From NCBI GenBank assembly GCA_020137815.1, contig CM035356.1:554501-618500 (forward strand): a stretch of DNA of 64,000 nucleotides, in the 5' to 3' direction. Of this stretch, positions 11,154 to 23,952 are shown piece after piece. The position numbers and the translations under genes were made by a program. The notes under the pieces were generated by a model that saw only the letters and a list, made by a program, of their open reading frames with translations, did no database searches and was not told where the DNA came from. The first letter of the stretch is position 1. Every line of letters begins with the position of its first letter. The stretch is from Hormiphora californensis (lineage: Eukaryota > Ctenophora > Tentaculata > Cydippida > Pleurobrachiidae).

Positions 11154-14100
11154 TCAAATTTGAGTGGTTTGAAGGTGGGAGCTGCTACAGGTTACATGTC
11201 CACAACTATCATTTTCATTATTGAACTTGCTATAATAAGGTCCGTCACACAGCGCACTCTCTACACTCTCTACCTCCACCCTATCATCATCATCTTCCTC
11301 AGCTGGTGGATCATTGTGCGGGCATGGGGGCAGGTCCTCCCCCGTGGGACGTCTTAAAGTCAGCTGGAACCGCATCTTTATCTGCTTACCACTATCATTA
11401 TCATCATCATCTCCGTGCACATCGTCTAGCTCAATGTCAGAGAGATGGTACGATGGTCTCTGCAGGGGAGAGAAAGTGATAGGTTACTGCTATGAAGTCT
11501 GACAAGACAATTCAACACATAGAATGTGTTCTAAATTGGGATAATTTCCTAATAAGGTTGGGTTTTTGTTTGATACACTAGATATGTACCAGGTTTTCCT
11601 CAATAGGCTCTATCAGTTCTTCCTTATCCGACTTCTGCATCCGATACATTTTAATCAACCGCTGTGCTCTGGAAATAAAATGGAATTTTTAAAAAACTTT
11701 ATTCCAGCCCCATTTTAATGAAAATAAGGAAACCAAAGCTCTTAAAATAATGTAGCAGAGAAACAATTAATGCTTTTTGGGAGCATTTCAAGATCAATAG
11801 GATAGCACTTACACGAGTAGTCCACCGGCGAGGAAAGCCACACCACCCAGTATGAGGAAACAAAATCCATGGTAATAGTTGTGGGTCGCCTCGTATATCT
11901 GGAACATATTGAGGATGTTATATACAAGAAATGGAGCATTATTTGTTGACTTGCGAGTTGCAATGGTCTATAATAAACCAAATTTCAAACTTAAAAATGA
12001 TGTATGAAATGGTGTATGGCGTATGCCTGTCAGTCTGGGACATGGTGTTGTCCGGGAAGCCACCAACTTACCCCACTAGTAGCGGAGCTGCTGATTAAAA
12101 CGCACAAAATCTCCACCGAGGTTATGAGAGAGAAGAGGGATCCCTGCGAGTTGGCTGACACTATCTTACTCATCTCAGAACGGAGCGTTGGTGTGGCTAT
12201 GTTCCCTATCGCTCCAATCCCTGAACCTGGGAATAACAATATTAGAACTGGCACTTGAATTGTTCATACACAGTGTCAGGAGACTCAAGGTGACACATCA
12301 CACAGGGCGAAACAGTCCCAGTACTTTCTTTTTAAAGAATGCATTGCCTCAAGCCTATTCTAGAAGCAGTACAACATCATGTCAGTTAAAGTCTAGACCT
12401 GCACTTGTCATTATCGACTATCCAAAGCAACTATAAAATGTGACTGCTATGCCCTATATGTGGAGAGAGCAACAGGGAGAGATTGATACTTTAGCTAAGA
12501 GAGTAACAACCAGCAATGTCCGCCCTGCTGGCTGCTACGCATGGTGCTTTGTACACATATGATACCTATAAAAAGCATCCACTCTGTTGTTGAGATACCG
12601 ACGATAACCGAGCTGAAACAGGAGGCTGATATCCCTATCAGAGCACACCAGAAATCTCCTGCGAGTCGGTTCAGCTCGGGTAATCCAAACAAGGTTATCA
12701 GTCCGTTTAGAAGGGTATTGAAGGCTATGTAGTAACCGACACTCGCCTGAATAGAAATGGTTAACAATTGTTAACTTATTAACATCATGACTTTGAGACG
12801 GAGGCGGAGGGCTTATGGATAATATTAAATCTCAAGGGGCTGAAATATTGAGATACTCACATAAGACCAGTTAAATGGTTTGTCAATAAGAAATAGGACG
12901 AATATGTTGTTCGGTCCGGCTAGAGATGAGATGATCAGGGCGAATACTATCAGTGCCAGCCACAGGGCCTGTCTGTTTCCCATTGGATTTCTAGAGGAGA
13001 ATTGGAAATTTAGAAAGTCAGATTAGTTTCCGTTTCTATTTATAAATAGTATTTTCTCCGCTAAAATTGATAAAATAAAAGTTTAAAATCATTATCAAAA
13101 AGATTGTCAAGTCATAACAGTTATGTCATAACTGACCGTAACACGTTTAGGGTTCGTTTTATGTGCTCCATAAAGTGAGTAGTAGGTCGCAGTTTTGAGA
13201 CCCTCCTAGTTTCCTTCAGTCGGAAGACAATGTAGATGATTATAGCGGCATTACATACTAGCACGGTTAAAAGTGGAACTGCAAAACCAATCTTGTCCGC
13301 TGAAATACCTCCTAAACAATCCCAGTTAGTAATAGTTTGTCTTTTGGTAAAGTCTAGTTTCTTGACAATTCCTTTTATTACCTGCTGCTGATGCTAAAAA
13401 TCCACCAAGATACACCATACTCTCAGCAAGTGCTATCTTCTTCGTTCTTTTGTCCTGCAAAACACAATGTCATGGTCTACATGACTGTTTCTTCACACAC
13501 GCTACACGCTACATAGCATCTGTGGACTGTGTTTAGGATAGACGAGTCTTTTATGAGAATGGAACAAAGCACAATGTCACAACTCCAACACCCTCATGAC
13601 CCTTGTGGCTAATCGAGGAACAGTTCTCACCGTGTTCGATAAGTCAGCCATGTAGGCGAAGGAGGAGAAGAGAAAAGTGCTGACTCCCCCACAGAGCCCC
13701 TCAATGAAGCCTCCAACGAGAAACCAATACCAGGGGAACCTAGAGAGAGAGATACCATATTGGTTGCCATGGAGTTACCATACCACATTGGTTGCCAATA
13801 AAAACCATGACTTCAGCTACAAAATATACCTGGTGTAGAACTGGATTAACATGACTAGCGTCCAAATACTGTTCCCGATACATGACAGGACCATGGCTGG
13901 CCTTCGACCGTACCTAAACCAGATTACTTTTCAATATCAATCGGTTAAATTCAAGGATAATTTAATTGTCATGACACGTGCTATATCTCTCTATACCGCA
14001 TACGGGAAGGTGTGTAACGACTTCCAAGCTACTGAGTCCTACATTCTCACTAACAAAACTAGGACACGATGTATCCCTCCGTGTGAGGGAGCCTCTGTGT

Positions 14101-14525
14101 TGGGAGCACACTAGTGGCTAACACGTACCTATCGGTGAAGGAACCCAGGGCAAGAATGGAAACAAAAGCAGGGACATGTCTAGCGATGGCGCAATACAGT
14201 TGAATCCTGGAAACTTTCTCTTGAGCTTGGGTCTTTTCGTCAGCACACTCTGTATCGTTATCACTAGAAAGATTGGGAAGATACTTGTTCAAATTCGTAC
14301 TGACATACAGACATTCAATAATTGGAGACATTTTTGCCCAGTAATTAGTAAATCGGGGTCCGACTGTGATATGTTACAGGGGACAAACAATCGTTAAACT
14401 TACGCACAGTCCGTGTTAGGGTGACCCAGAACGTTTTGCATGATGAGTTCCGTGAGTAGAGGGTACCAGAGATACACCGTGAACATGAACAGGAATATAA
14501 TCGGCTCAACTGTCAGATTCATCAT
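11154..14525 (-). CDS. SLC46-like major facilitator transporter, complete, 12 exons
   Basis: Exons 14404-14525, 14129-14299, 13830-13913, 13631-13739, 13382-13454, 13137-13311, 12861-12990, 12566-12746, 12072-12226, 11813-11898, 11590-11668 and 11154-11459 join in phase to give 556 residues. SLC46 proteins (for example the proton-coupled folate transporter) are 12-helix plasma-membrane or endolysosomal carriers. Supporting signs: N-terminal VEPIIFLFMFTVYLWYPLLT, the MFS loop 2-3 signature TDRYGRRPAM (about residues 96-105), and helices such as VGGFIEGLCGGVSTFLFSSF, ADKIGFAVPLLTVLVCNAA and ASVGYYIAFNTLLNGLITLF. The first loop is Asn- and acid-rich with NLS and NDT sequons. The 100-residue cytosolic tail is very acidic (DDDDNDSG, EEDDDDR). 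Substrate cannot be read from sequence. The ATG at 14525 is followed by a second Met; either could be used. Confidence 0.88.
14345..14363. repeat. Solo pogo-like terminal repeat in transporter intron 1
   Basis: TAAATCGGGGTCCGACTG matches the right end of the elements at 7877 and 60131. No partner end is nearby. It lies in the first intron of the SLC46-like gene, about 45 bp upstream of the exon 2 acceptor. Confidence 0.6.
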
Positions 14526-14992
14526 GATTCTGGTGATCTAGAACAGGACCAAAATTCAGGAATAAAATACAAGAGAAAACAAACCAAAAGTGTTAATCAG
14601 GATCATAATCTTGGCGGTGTGATAACATCGTTTAAGTGATCAAAGCATGCACTCCTTGAAATAGCGAACAAATGGCAGACCGTCCAAATTTTAATCGAAA
14701 AGACGTTTGCGTCGAAATGTACAGTTTAAGAGAGAGGGAGAGAGAGAGAGAAAGAGAGAGAAAATAAGGAGAGGAAGCAAACCGACAAGACAAATTAGAA
14801 GAATAGGCTTTTAATCAGAAGTGTACCTGCTAAGCGTTTTAAATCCCTTCTTCATTATCCCTCTTGACCTCGAGAGAGCTCTTGTCTCTCTCTCGTTCCA
14901 TTACTCACTAACTCCATGCTCTAACTATTGGATCCCTGCCTATTCCTCTATCTCTCTCTCTCAAAAGTAAGTATCTCTCTCTCAAAAGTAAG

Positions 14993-15000
<8 letters not shown>

Positions 15001-15028
<28 letters not shown>
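15001..15028. repeat. (CT)n microsatellite
   Basis: Perfect CT dinucleotide run, with smaller CT blocks and two copies of TCAAAAGTAAGTATC just left of it. Confidence 0.9.
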
Positions 15029-15031
<3 letters not shown>

Positions 15032-15228
15032 CACACAAACTACCTGCAATCCCTTCTCCTCGACGTTCTGGTACATCGAAGCAAATTAATATGCGTGTAT
15101 TCTACCATCTTCCCAGACACATATATTACAAAGCATGTATTACATACAATGCAGTAGCTATGAGAGGTAATTAATAGATTTTATATTGTATGCTTGGATG
15201 CACCTAGATACGAAAAGTAGCAACAATG

Positions 15229-15754
15229 GGGGGGGGGGGGCTTCACCTTTTTTTTGCCCATTGCCGATAATCCCAGCGAATTTTGGTTTTGCCCATTATA
15301 TGGGCAAAATGGGCAAAAATGGGCAAAAGTGGGCAAAAATAGGCAAAATGAAATTTTCAGTGTTATCTGTCGTTTTTTTCAACTCTATAGCTTGATTTCA
15401 TGTGAGAGAACAGCCCAAGTTTTGATAAAACTCGGTCATAATGGTCTTTGGTGTCTAGTTAGAAGCCAAATTTTTTTAGTGGTCAAATCCTAAATTTAGG
15501 ACTTTTTAGGTTTTTTGGCTTTTATGGGTTTCAGAAACGTGCTAGAACAAAATAAATACAAGCATCTTCCTCAGCGTGAAATTCTGCTTCGATTATAGTG
15601 GCTATAAACCTATCTATGATGTAAGGTGCAGGAGTTATTTTTTTGCCCATTTTTGCCCAGTTTGCCCAAAGTCCCACGATTTTTGAAAAATCAGTTGTTT
15701 CCATATGGGCAAATATGGGCAAACATGGGCAAAAAAAAGGTGACGCCCCCCCCC
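15229..15754. mobile_element. hAT-type MITE with 8-bp target duplication
   Basis: Outer ends are a G-run followed by CTTCACCTTTTTTTTGCCCA and the complement AAAAAAAAGGTGACG plus a C-run. The element is flanked by CAACAATG on both sides (15221-15228 and 15755-15762), an 8-bp duplication as made by hAT transposases. Subterminal regions carry many GGGCAAA/TTTGCCC units. No transposase. Confidence 0.8.
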
Positions 15755-15898
15755 CAACAATGTCAAAACCGAAATAGGGGAATTTGTCATGCTAGTGCGA
15801 TCCGTGTGGTGATCGATTATAGGGATCATTTAGGAAATAGTAATGTAAGGATGGAAAGGGGGAGAGACATAGAGAAACTGAGACAGATAAATTGGGGA

Positions 15899-15901
15899 AG
15901 A

Positions 15902-15941
<40 letters not shown>

Positions 15942-15980
15942 GAGAGAGAGGGAGAGAGAGAGAGAGAGGGAGAGAGAGAA
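15899..15980. repeat. (GA)n microsatellite
   Basis: GA dinucleotide array interrupted by GGG. Confidence 0.9.
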
Positions 15981-16798
15981 ACTAAGGAACAGAGCCAAGG
16001 AGGGGAAACAGATGCAATTTTCACTAGTACCAAACAAAGGCTGTACTTATAACAATCGTGGTATGTACACATGTAATGATCTTCAACAAAGATCTATGTG
16101 TGTGTCTGTTCGTTTGTGTGTGTGTGTATTTGTGATACACGTTTTCAGAGACATTGGAGTGATTCACATGCAGGTTTAGGGATGGGGCTCTGTTCCTTAG
16201 TTTAGTTTCTCTATCTCTCGCTCTTCCTAAAAGTATCTATCTCAGTTTCCTAGCTAGAGATGACGGTTGCCTAGCTAGACCCTTCACCTCTTTCATGTGT
16301 CCCCGAACAAAACAAGGATGAGGGGTAAAAAGAGTGTATCTTAACGATCATCACCCTCCTCACGATGAAAATTGAGATTGTGTGTTCATTTTCGATGACA
16401 ATACATATAACGACCTTTCAAAACACTAGGCAAAATGAGGTTCTGTAATAACGCTTATAAGCTCTCACGTATATTATATACACGACCAGAGAGAGAGAGA
16501 GAGAGAGCACGAGAGTCATAACTGATTATACCAAAAGGAGAAGCAAGTAAGAGAGATAATGATATTATATGAAGTCTGAGAGAGATCGATGGAAAGAGAG
16601 GGAGAGAGAGGAGGGTATAGTGAGAGATAGATGGAACGAGAGGGAGAGAGGTGAGAGGGAGGGAGAGAAAGAGAGTGTGCGATTGAAATGATGCAAAGTG
16701 ATCGTGTATAATGCATTATTGCATTGCATAACGGACTGGCATATAATGCATATAAATTCCACCTGACAATATACCTAAAACTTTTCAGCTAGATGTTG

Positions 16799-16889
16799 GT
16801 GGCGCCGTCACCTCTCAACTCAGCCCGCTTGCGGGCTTCGTTTTGGTGTGCTACACGCGCGAGTTGTAAGGGTGACTGTGTCACCAAAT
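16799..16889 (+). repeat. Dispersed repeat, GGCGCCGTCACC family, copy 2
   Basis: Compact version of the repeat at 10284-10432. Contains a hairpin CAGCCCGCTTGCGGGCT and inverted ends GTCACC/GGTGAC. Confidence 0.65.
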
Positions 16890-16899
16890 ACTTGATTAT

Positions 16900-18285
16900 A
16901 TAACTAAATCTTACTTCGTAACAAACTTGAGGAATAGGTATACTATTGTGCATTCAACGTTGTTGCAATATACAGCTCGATAATGATACACAGCATGTGG
17001 ATTCTAAGCCCTGAATTATTATATAGCGTACCTACAGTTTGAAATTTGTTTGATAAACTGTACTACTATTATGAAGTACCCTGTACAGGTGTACAAAGAT
17101 GCCAAATACAACTCACTTCTACTAACATCTGTTTCTCCCCTCTCCCCATACATTCAGCAGCCGTCCCTTCCTCTACTATTTCCTACTATCTCTCTCCCCC
17201 ACGCCAGCTGTTCAGATGTGTCTAGTACTATGATGCCAGTAAATTAGGGGTATCGGTGACATTTTGATTACTCCATGAGTGACCCTTTGGGAGTTAGAGC
17301 GTTTACAAGACAGGGGCGGGTGTTACTGGTTGATTTATAGTGATCTGAATCTTATAGATTATATCTATGTGCCAAATTATTACGACTTTGGATGAAATCT
17401 CTTTTTCGCTGTCAGACCAATGCTGTTGTTCTAAACAGTAAACCTGTTGGTAAAGCATCTAAGAAGGGAGTCAGGGAGTGTTTCACTTTACAGTATCTGT
17501 CACATGTGAAGTGTGTCCCCTCTGCGCGATCTGCTGAGCGAACCCAGGCTCGACCTGGAGAACACCGACACGTGACCTTTTTGTGTGGGGACATGTGGCG
17601 AGAGGTGAATTCCTAGGGGCCGGCTGTTCGGTCTTACAGGGCAGCTAAGTGGGTCGGAATGTTGGGAGGTGCTAAACACACACACACACACATGTGAAGT
17701 GTTCCAACATGTCACCACTTACCCTCATGGCTCTACAGCTACCATGTATAAATATTTTCTTCATACAATTGAGCTCAGGAATTCAAAATTTGGATTCCCT
17801 TCGCTAATTCAAATGATGCCTAATCTTGATATGCTTGCGATATTAATTTAGTCAGATGTTTAGAACTCTGGTCGGTACCGGGCCTAATTTATCATTCCCC
17901 CAATAGATCCCAATGTGACAATATATAGGTGTACAGAATCCTGACCAAAGAAGCGGTATTGAAACGTGGGGAAATGTCCCTCGACTCTCGAGTCCAGACT
18001 GGCATATAATGATGTTTTCCCACGGCGTGATGGGACTACAGCCAACTGCACAGTACCTGAACACCTGAACAGTGAACAACACCGAATGCGGCTGAGACCT
18101 ATAATTTGTGCTAGCAAAGTAAGTATTTTACCCCCATGACACGAGATCTGCAGCTTGGTGTTAGTTCACTATAGATCTGCTGTCTGTGTATTCTAAATCA
18201 TTCTTGCAATTGAATTCCATCTTGTCAAGGACCACTTCATTTAAACTTCTAATTCTATAGGACACATTTCGGAATAGTTGAAATC
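16900..18285. other. Intergenic, no gene seen
   Basis: About 1.4 kb upstream of the tetraspanin. It holds a short CA run near 17676 and no supported exon. A splice acceptor-like CTATAG at 18255-18260 precedes the tetraspanin ATG and could end a 5' UTR intron, so the promoter may lie in this stretch. Confidence 0.4.
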
Positions 18286-21128
18286 ATGGCGTGCTGGACT
18301 AATAACTACCCTTGTATCGGAGGGTTGAGGACCTATGTGATTATCGTCAACGTATTCAATTCTGTAAGTTGTTCCACTATGCTGGCCTTTCTCCATTGAC
18401 TTTGCAGCTATATATTAGAACTAACCTATACTTCGTTCCCAGTTGCTAGGGGCGTGTTTTATAGTCCTGGGTGGTCTACTATTGTCTCAAGATGATGATT
18501 GTGAAACTGATTGCACTATCACGTAAGTTACAACTCATTAACCAATAACTCAATGTGGTAATGGTATCAGAGGTTGATAATGCAATGTCAAATTCAAATC
18601 TCGATTTACCGTGCAAAACCCCTTGCTCGGATCCGAAGAAGAGGTTTGACTAGTACACGGATGGTTCTGGAAAATGACCTCGAGATGTTTAGGAAAATGA
18701 AAATTTGTTGGTTGTTTTACCGTTCCGGAGCCAAACTCAAATTAGGGTTGCGTCTTGCATAAATTAAAATGATAATTTTATCAAATAGGAAGACAATCCC
18801 AGTATCCAGTAGCCACCCAATTAATATTCCATCCAAGGTAGTGATTTATCTGAAAGTAGATAGTTAGTCAGGCACTCAATGCAACACACTTTTTTAATTA
18901 TTTTCCGTTTTAGTAATCACTTACGTAAGTATCCAAGTTCGTTTTGGACCAGAATTTGACGCTGAACTTTTCCTTTGTACTTCCTACTTTATCGACAGAT
19001 AATCCTGAGTGCAGTTAAGGATCACTGCACCGTTGAAAATAACTGACAATAGTACTGACATTGCCCATGATGTTCATGCTCATGCTCCGAAACTTTTCAA
19101 ATTCTAGAGGCCTGGCAAACAACCCATCATGATATGGCACAAATTATGTATGTAAAACTATTATGTGTGTAAAACTATGTTTTGCAAATTAGTTTCAAAT
19201 CAAATATGTGACAATATATGGGTGACAAGTCCCGTATATTCACGAAACACTGCATTCTTTAATATTAGCTTACCTACCAGTTATAATTCCTTCATATTCA
19301 ACTATGTCCATGACATTGAGCGATACCACGATGTTAGGTTTATGCATAAAACCACACTCGGTCATATCAACTTCCACGGCGTATCCATACAGTACGTGGA
19401 GAGATTTGATTGGCTTCCACTTGGTGTGTCCATTATCAGACCCTGTACAGTGAAAAACGTGGTGAAACAAAGTTCAAAACTTGTACCCCTCTCGGGGGTC
19501 ACTAATTGTGGAATTTGTGTGTTCCACAATTTTATTGATTATAGAAAGATTACCTGTAGTCCCAGTGCAGATACGAGAACATGGTTCAGGTCTGCTGATA
19601 CCATCATTAGTACCAAGAATCATCAAATCCCCCTTTACTAGGGAGAGTAGCAGCAGGAAAATCATCAAATACACCATTTTAGTATTGTCCCATGGTATCA
19701 CTTTTTATAACTCTTTAGTAAAACAAAACGAGTTAGCACATCTTGAAATTCCCCTGCCTTTTGTTCTCCTGATTAACACCTGTCTACACATGTAGCAAAT
19801 GCGCTTGTGGTACAAAGTACTAAACACGGACAGCGTGCTACTAATAATCCCAACATGTCTACTTAGCTACTGTTTCAGACCGGGTCGACTCAGTATCTCC
19901 TTCTTCGCAGTCGGTCTCTACATTCTCATTCTCGGACTATCTGGGATCTTTGGAGCATGTCTACGTCTGAGAAACTGGGGCATCGTACTGGTAAGTTATC
20001 CAGGATAAAGTGCTATTATACACATGTCAAAATTTTATAGGATATCTGCATTCAATAGAATCCAATGTAACATGTTGCTATGGTGATAGAAGCGCTTCAT
20101 AGCAACATAGGAACAATATTTTCTTTTCAGCATATCTGGATGGCGGTGTTTGCACTGCTCATCCACCTGGTATATGGTGGAGGTCTTATCTACGCTGCTG
20201 AGATTGACAACCTGAACACTACCATCAGCAGTAACTTCTCCAAGGCTTATAGCAACTACGGAGATAGTCTGATCACCACTATTGGAATTGACATCGTCCA
20301 GGTTTGTTAAAAGAATCGTCCCCTCGGCCCTCTTCCTCCCTCTCATGCACTTCTCTCGATATTGTCTTGTAGTTGCATACTCCAAGCGTGCTGTTCCCAA
20401 GCACGAAATCACCGAGTTATAATGTTGCATCTTTAGGTCGATTATCGATACTCTACTATAAAGGGTATATTACGTTCTGACCTCTATGAATTATAGACCC
20501 TGAATAACCCCCGCCTGCAGGGTACATTCAGCTGTTGTGGAGGAGCCGGTAGTTCTGACTACACAACAGGAGGGGCTGCAACCTATTGGATTTCTAACAA
20601 ATCCGGTTACCCCTGTTCGTGTTGCTCCGGGTTTGCCTGTGATAACTCCACTACACCTACCAACCTTCACTCTTCGGTATGTTGGTTTCCTCTCTAGTTA
20701 GAACTTGTTTTGTTCACACTTTTACATTCTGATAACTAGACAAGTTTGAACGGCTCCCGTTTGAACTCAACCGGCTGGATCAGAGTGTCTCCGATGCATG
20801 TTTTTGTAGTCGATACCGTCGAATTCACGATCTAATCGTCGATGTTTCACTAACACCTACCGAAAGCCTTCCTCGGATTTGATTTTTCCTAATTGAAGTC
20901 TGAAACTAAATTACTATTCAGGGATGTACGAGCACGCTCGCTGCCTACTCAGGATCAGGACTCGATTGGACTGCGGTTATTATCGGGATACTGTTCCTTC
21001 TTTCCCTCCTGGATCTGATCATTAGCCTGATTATTATCAACAACAGAAAGACGGCATGTTGTGATGGGTGCTGCTGGTGTTGTGTCGCATACGCCAGCCC
21101 CCCTCCCGAGGGAGATAAACTTATCTAG
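18286..21128 (+). CDS. Tetraspanin, complete, six exons
   Basis: Exons 18286-18363, 18443-18522, 19879-19990, 20131-20301, 20497-20676 and 20922-21128 join in phase to 275 residues, a normal tetraspanin length. Four membrane helices are seen: TYVIIVNVFNSLLGACFIVL, SISFFAVGLYILILGLSGIF, WMAVFALLIHLVYGGGLIYA and AVIIGILFLLSLLDLIISLI. The large extracellular loop has the diagnostic CCG motif (SCCGG, about residues 159-163) and further cysteines (PCSCCSGFACD, GCTS) for disulfides. The cytosolic tail is Cys-rich (CCDGCCWCC), likely palmitoylated, as is usual. The small loop is short and acidic (QDDDCETDC). Tetraspanins organise membrane microdomains; the specific partner is unknown. A possible extra 49-nt exon at 18789-18837 would break frame and is left out. 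Exon 3 is separated by a 1.36-kb intron that holds an antisense gene. Confidence 0.9.
19015..19677 (-). CDS. Small secreted protein nested antisense in tetraspanin intron
   Basis: Exons 19554-19677, 19274-19442 and 19015-19111 join in phase with GT-AG borders and give 129 residues. The N-terminus MVYLMIFLLLLSLVKG is a clear signal peptide, followed by Cys-containing PEPCSRICTGTTG. The central part HTKWKPIKSLHVLYGYAVEV and DMTECGFMHKPNIVVSL recalls, from memory, secreted invertebrate proteins with a conserved VDxSxCGF motif, but I cannot name the family. The gene lies entirely inside the intron between tetraspanin exons 2 and 3, on the opposite strand. The 3' exon is the weakest part. No function inferred. 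Confidence 0.5.
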
Positions 21129-22560
21129 GGAGTTCTGTTTAGGGAGGACTGATCAGGAGGGAGATAAACTTATCTAGAGAGCTGTTTAGGGGAGGGAGAT
21201 CTAGAAAACTCTTTGGAGAAATATTATGTCTGGGACTTAGAAGCGTAGAAGTTGAATAGTGAGTGAAGTGAGTGATCTACTAGTCTAGGGAATAATCTTT
21301 TTTGTATCCGTTTGTAGTTTTCTGTCAATTCCGCCACTTTTAGACATTGTAATTTCACATTCCAGTTTTAACCTAAAATACGTCTTTCGTTCCTTTGTTC
21401 CCAAACCCGGTGGTGGTGAACTGGTGGAGGCCTGGCGGCTGGCACGGTATGGTTTAGTGGAGAGAATGATGGAGTTCAGTGTACATAATATGCTATTAAA
21501 TTATTCATTTACCAGAGAATCTGAACAAGTATAAAACAGGCTCTTATAGTGCAGACTCGATAATAGGCCATCAGTATACAGTATACACCATGACCCAGAT
21601 CTCTACCTGCTCCTACCTGTCTCTTCTTGTCATTAGTCGAGATCTATACACAAGCTGTTATCCCTGTCTAGATACCAATTATCTCGCTATATATCTTGTT
21701 ATTAGTGACTAAGAGCCCACATTTCGTGTCAAATGTTGCGAGCTAGTGTTGTTTACGAACTGGCATTTTATATCCTATGACCTACCTACATTCGTTTCAC
21801 CTGTCCCCATACTTTTACTCCTAAAAATATGATTAGGGCCTTCATGACTGATCTGTGAAGACAATGAGATGGCATTCACTACACAGCTGGTGCAGTTATA
21901 GAGGCTGTAGGTAATGAGGGGCTGCAAGTAATGAGGGGCTATCAAATGACTTCCATGAATGATATGGTGTGGTTCATGGCCCATGTGGTTCATAGTTCAA
22001 CAGCTGCTGATGTACTAGCTATAAAAATAGTTTTAGTTCTGGAAATTACAATGCCTGCTGTATGTGGTTTTCACTTGATTCGTTCGATCTTTCTTTTGCC
22101 ATGGATTAAATTTCTTCTCTTCCCTGTCATCCCCATCCCGCTGTCTGTATTATTGGATTTGTATTTTTGTAGGCACACATGATGGCGCCTGTCATACATG
22201 TTGTATTCTCTTCCCATTTCTTTTTCCTCTGATCTCTCCCGTTTCTTCCATAACACCCAACAAATTGAATCGTTTTTTTTTTCTTCATTTGATCATTGAT
22301 GTTTGATGAGAATCTTTTAAAACCTTGACCACCACTTTATTTTACATTATATTCTGGACTGGATTGCAATGAGCTCCCAATTAATGATGTGTTTACGTGT
22401 GATTAAATGTTCTTTAATCCTGTAATATACAAAAGGAACCGCATTAACGAGCGGTTCCTATTGTAGCAAATGCTTCATCATGTATGATGTATTCAAATCC
22501 CCGACGTTGTTTGTGAGGGGCTAGCACATGTTTGGCGTGAAGATTGGGTGTGAGCCCCCG
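21129..22560. other. Tetraspanin 3' flank and intergenic
   Basis: The first 60 bases after the stop repeat GGAGGGAGATAAACTTATCT, a partial duplication of the last coding bases (GAGGGAGATAAACTTATCTAG at 21108-21128) at about 21157-21177. Further right there is no supported exon. Confidence 0.45.
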
Positions 22561-22577
22561 TACCCACAAGGAGTCGC

Positions 22578-22756
<179 letters not shown>

Positions 22757-23610
22757 AGATGGAATCATTATCCAATAACACCATCTGTTTGTTGAACAGT
22801 GACCCCCCCCCCCCCACCGGAACAAGATACCTATGATCTGTTTGTGTTCATGTGTTGTTGTACAGCGTTACAGTGGTGCGTATCTACTATCTACTGGTTC
22901 CTATATAATTGGCTGTCTTCATCATTCTGAGAAAGTGACAAGCCTCCTGCATCGTGCTGACCCTTTGATCTTGCCCTGTGAGTGGAGCAAGGGGAGTGGT
23001 TGCAGGGAGTGGTACACCACCAGAAAGAGTCAATACAAGATACTCTTTGTCCTTGATTTCCTCACAGTCTCATTACACCCAGCAACAAAGCAACTTTTTC
23101 AGCAGACTGCTGATTTTAAATTCTTGCAACATTGTGATATTTCATTGTTTTAGTTGAATTATCTTGATGCAATGCTGCAGCATTGTTGTTGTTGCAACTT
23201 GAATCTTTTGTCCAACTTTTATATTATATCCTTTGTCTCTCCTTTTTATTTATATATCAGGGTGGATTACGGGGTCGGGACGATGGCGTTGGTAGAACAA
23301 GTCGGTAGAAACCGGGGCTGCGGGAAATGCACAAATCGTACTTTCAATAGCGAGTGGACATATGGCGCTTGCGCTTTACGTTCACACATTTAAGACGATG
23401 CAGCTCTGGATCTACCAGCTCGACCAACCCATCTTCCCGTAATAGTAAGTCACACCCTATCTCTACTCTCTTTTTATCTTCCCTTATCTCTCTTTTTTAC
23501 TTCTCCTTTATATCATCTCATTTTCGCTTCACAGTGACTTGAGTAATTACGAATCTGTTCCTTCATTTTTTTATCGGTTTGAAATTGTGTTCCTGTTTTA
23601 CATCATCTGT

Positions 23611-23680
23611 ATGGCGGCGCCATATACCCCATTTGATTCTCAGCGACAGTGCGCTCAGATGGGGTCGCGGCGCCAGACAG
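23611..23680 (+). repeat. Copy 2 of small CTGGCGGCGCC palindromic repeat family
   Basis: The most complete palindromic copy: GGCGCC, then CCCCATTTGATTCTCAG, CAGTGCGCTCAGATGGGGTC and GCGGCGCCAGACAG. Confidence 0.7.
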
Positions 23681-23805
23681 TACTACTACATCATTGACTT
23701 AGACGACTTCCACCGAATTTTGCAAATGATCAGAAATCAGGTTGTGCAAGAACGACTCCAGGATAGTTATGCAGTAACATCCCCTCAACCACCTCCTCAT
23801 CCCCC

Positions 23806-23857
23806 CTCTCTCTTTCTCCCTCTCTTTCTCCCTCTCTTTCTCTCTCTCTCTCTCTCC

Positions 23858-23950
<93 letters not shown>
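23806..23950. repeat. (CT)n microsatellite
   Basis: About 145 bases of CT with CCCT interruptions. Confidence 0.95.

Positions 23951-23952
<2 letters not shown>

Noticed and set aside
14300-14360. Exonised pogo-like end as the start of SLC46 exon 2
   Set aside because: The CAG of the terminal repeat looks like an acceptor, but using it breaks frame; the acceptor GTCAG at 14300 keeps phase.
18789-18837. Possible extra tetraspanin exon coding KTIPVSSSHPINIPSK
   Set aside because: It has AG and GT borders, but its 49 bases would break the frame into the next exon, whereas skipping it joins exons 2 and 3 perfectly.
19165-19641. A 158-codon plus-strand frame opposite the nested secreted-protein gene
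   Set aside because: It has no recognisable motif, while the minus strand has a signal peptide and in-phase spliced exons over the same bases.
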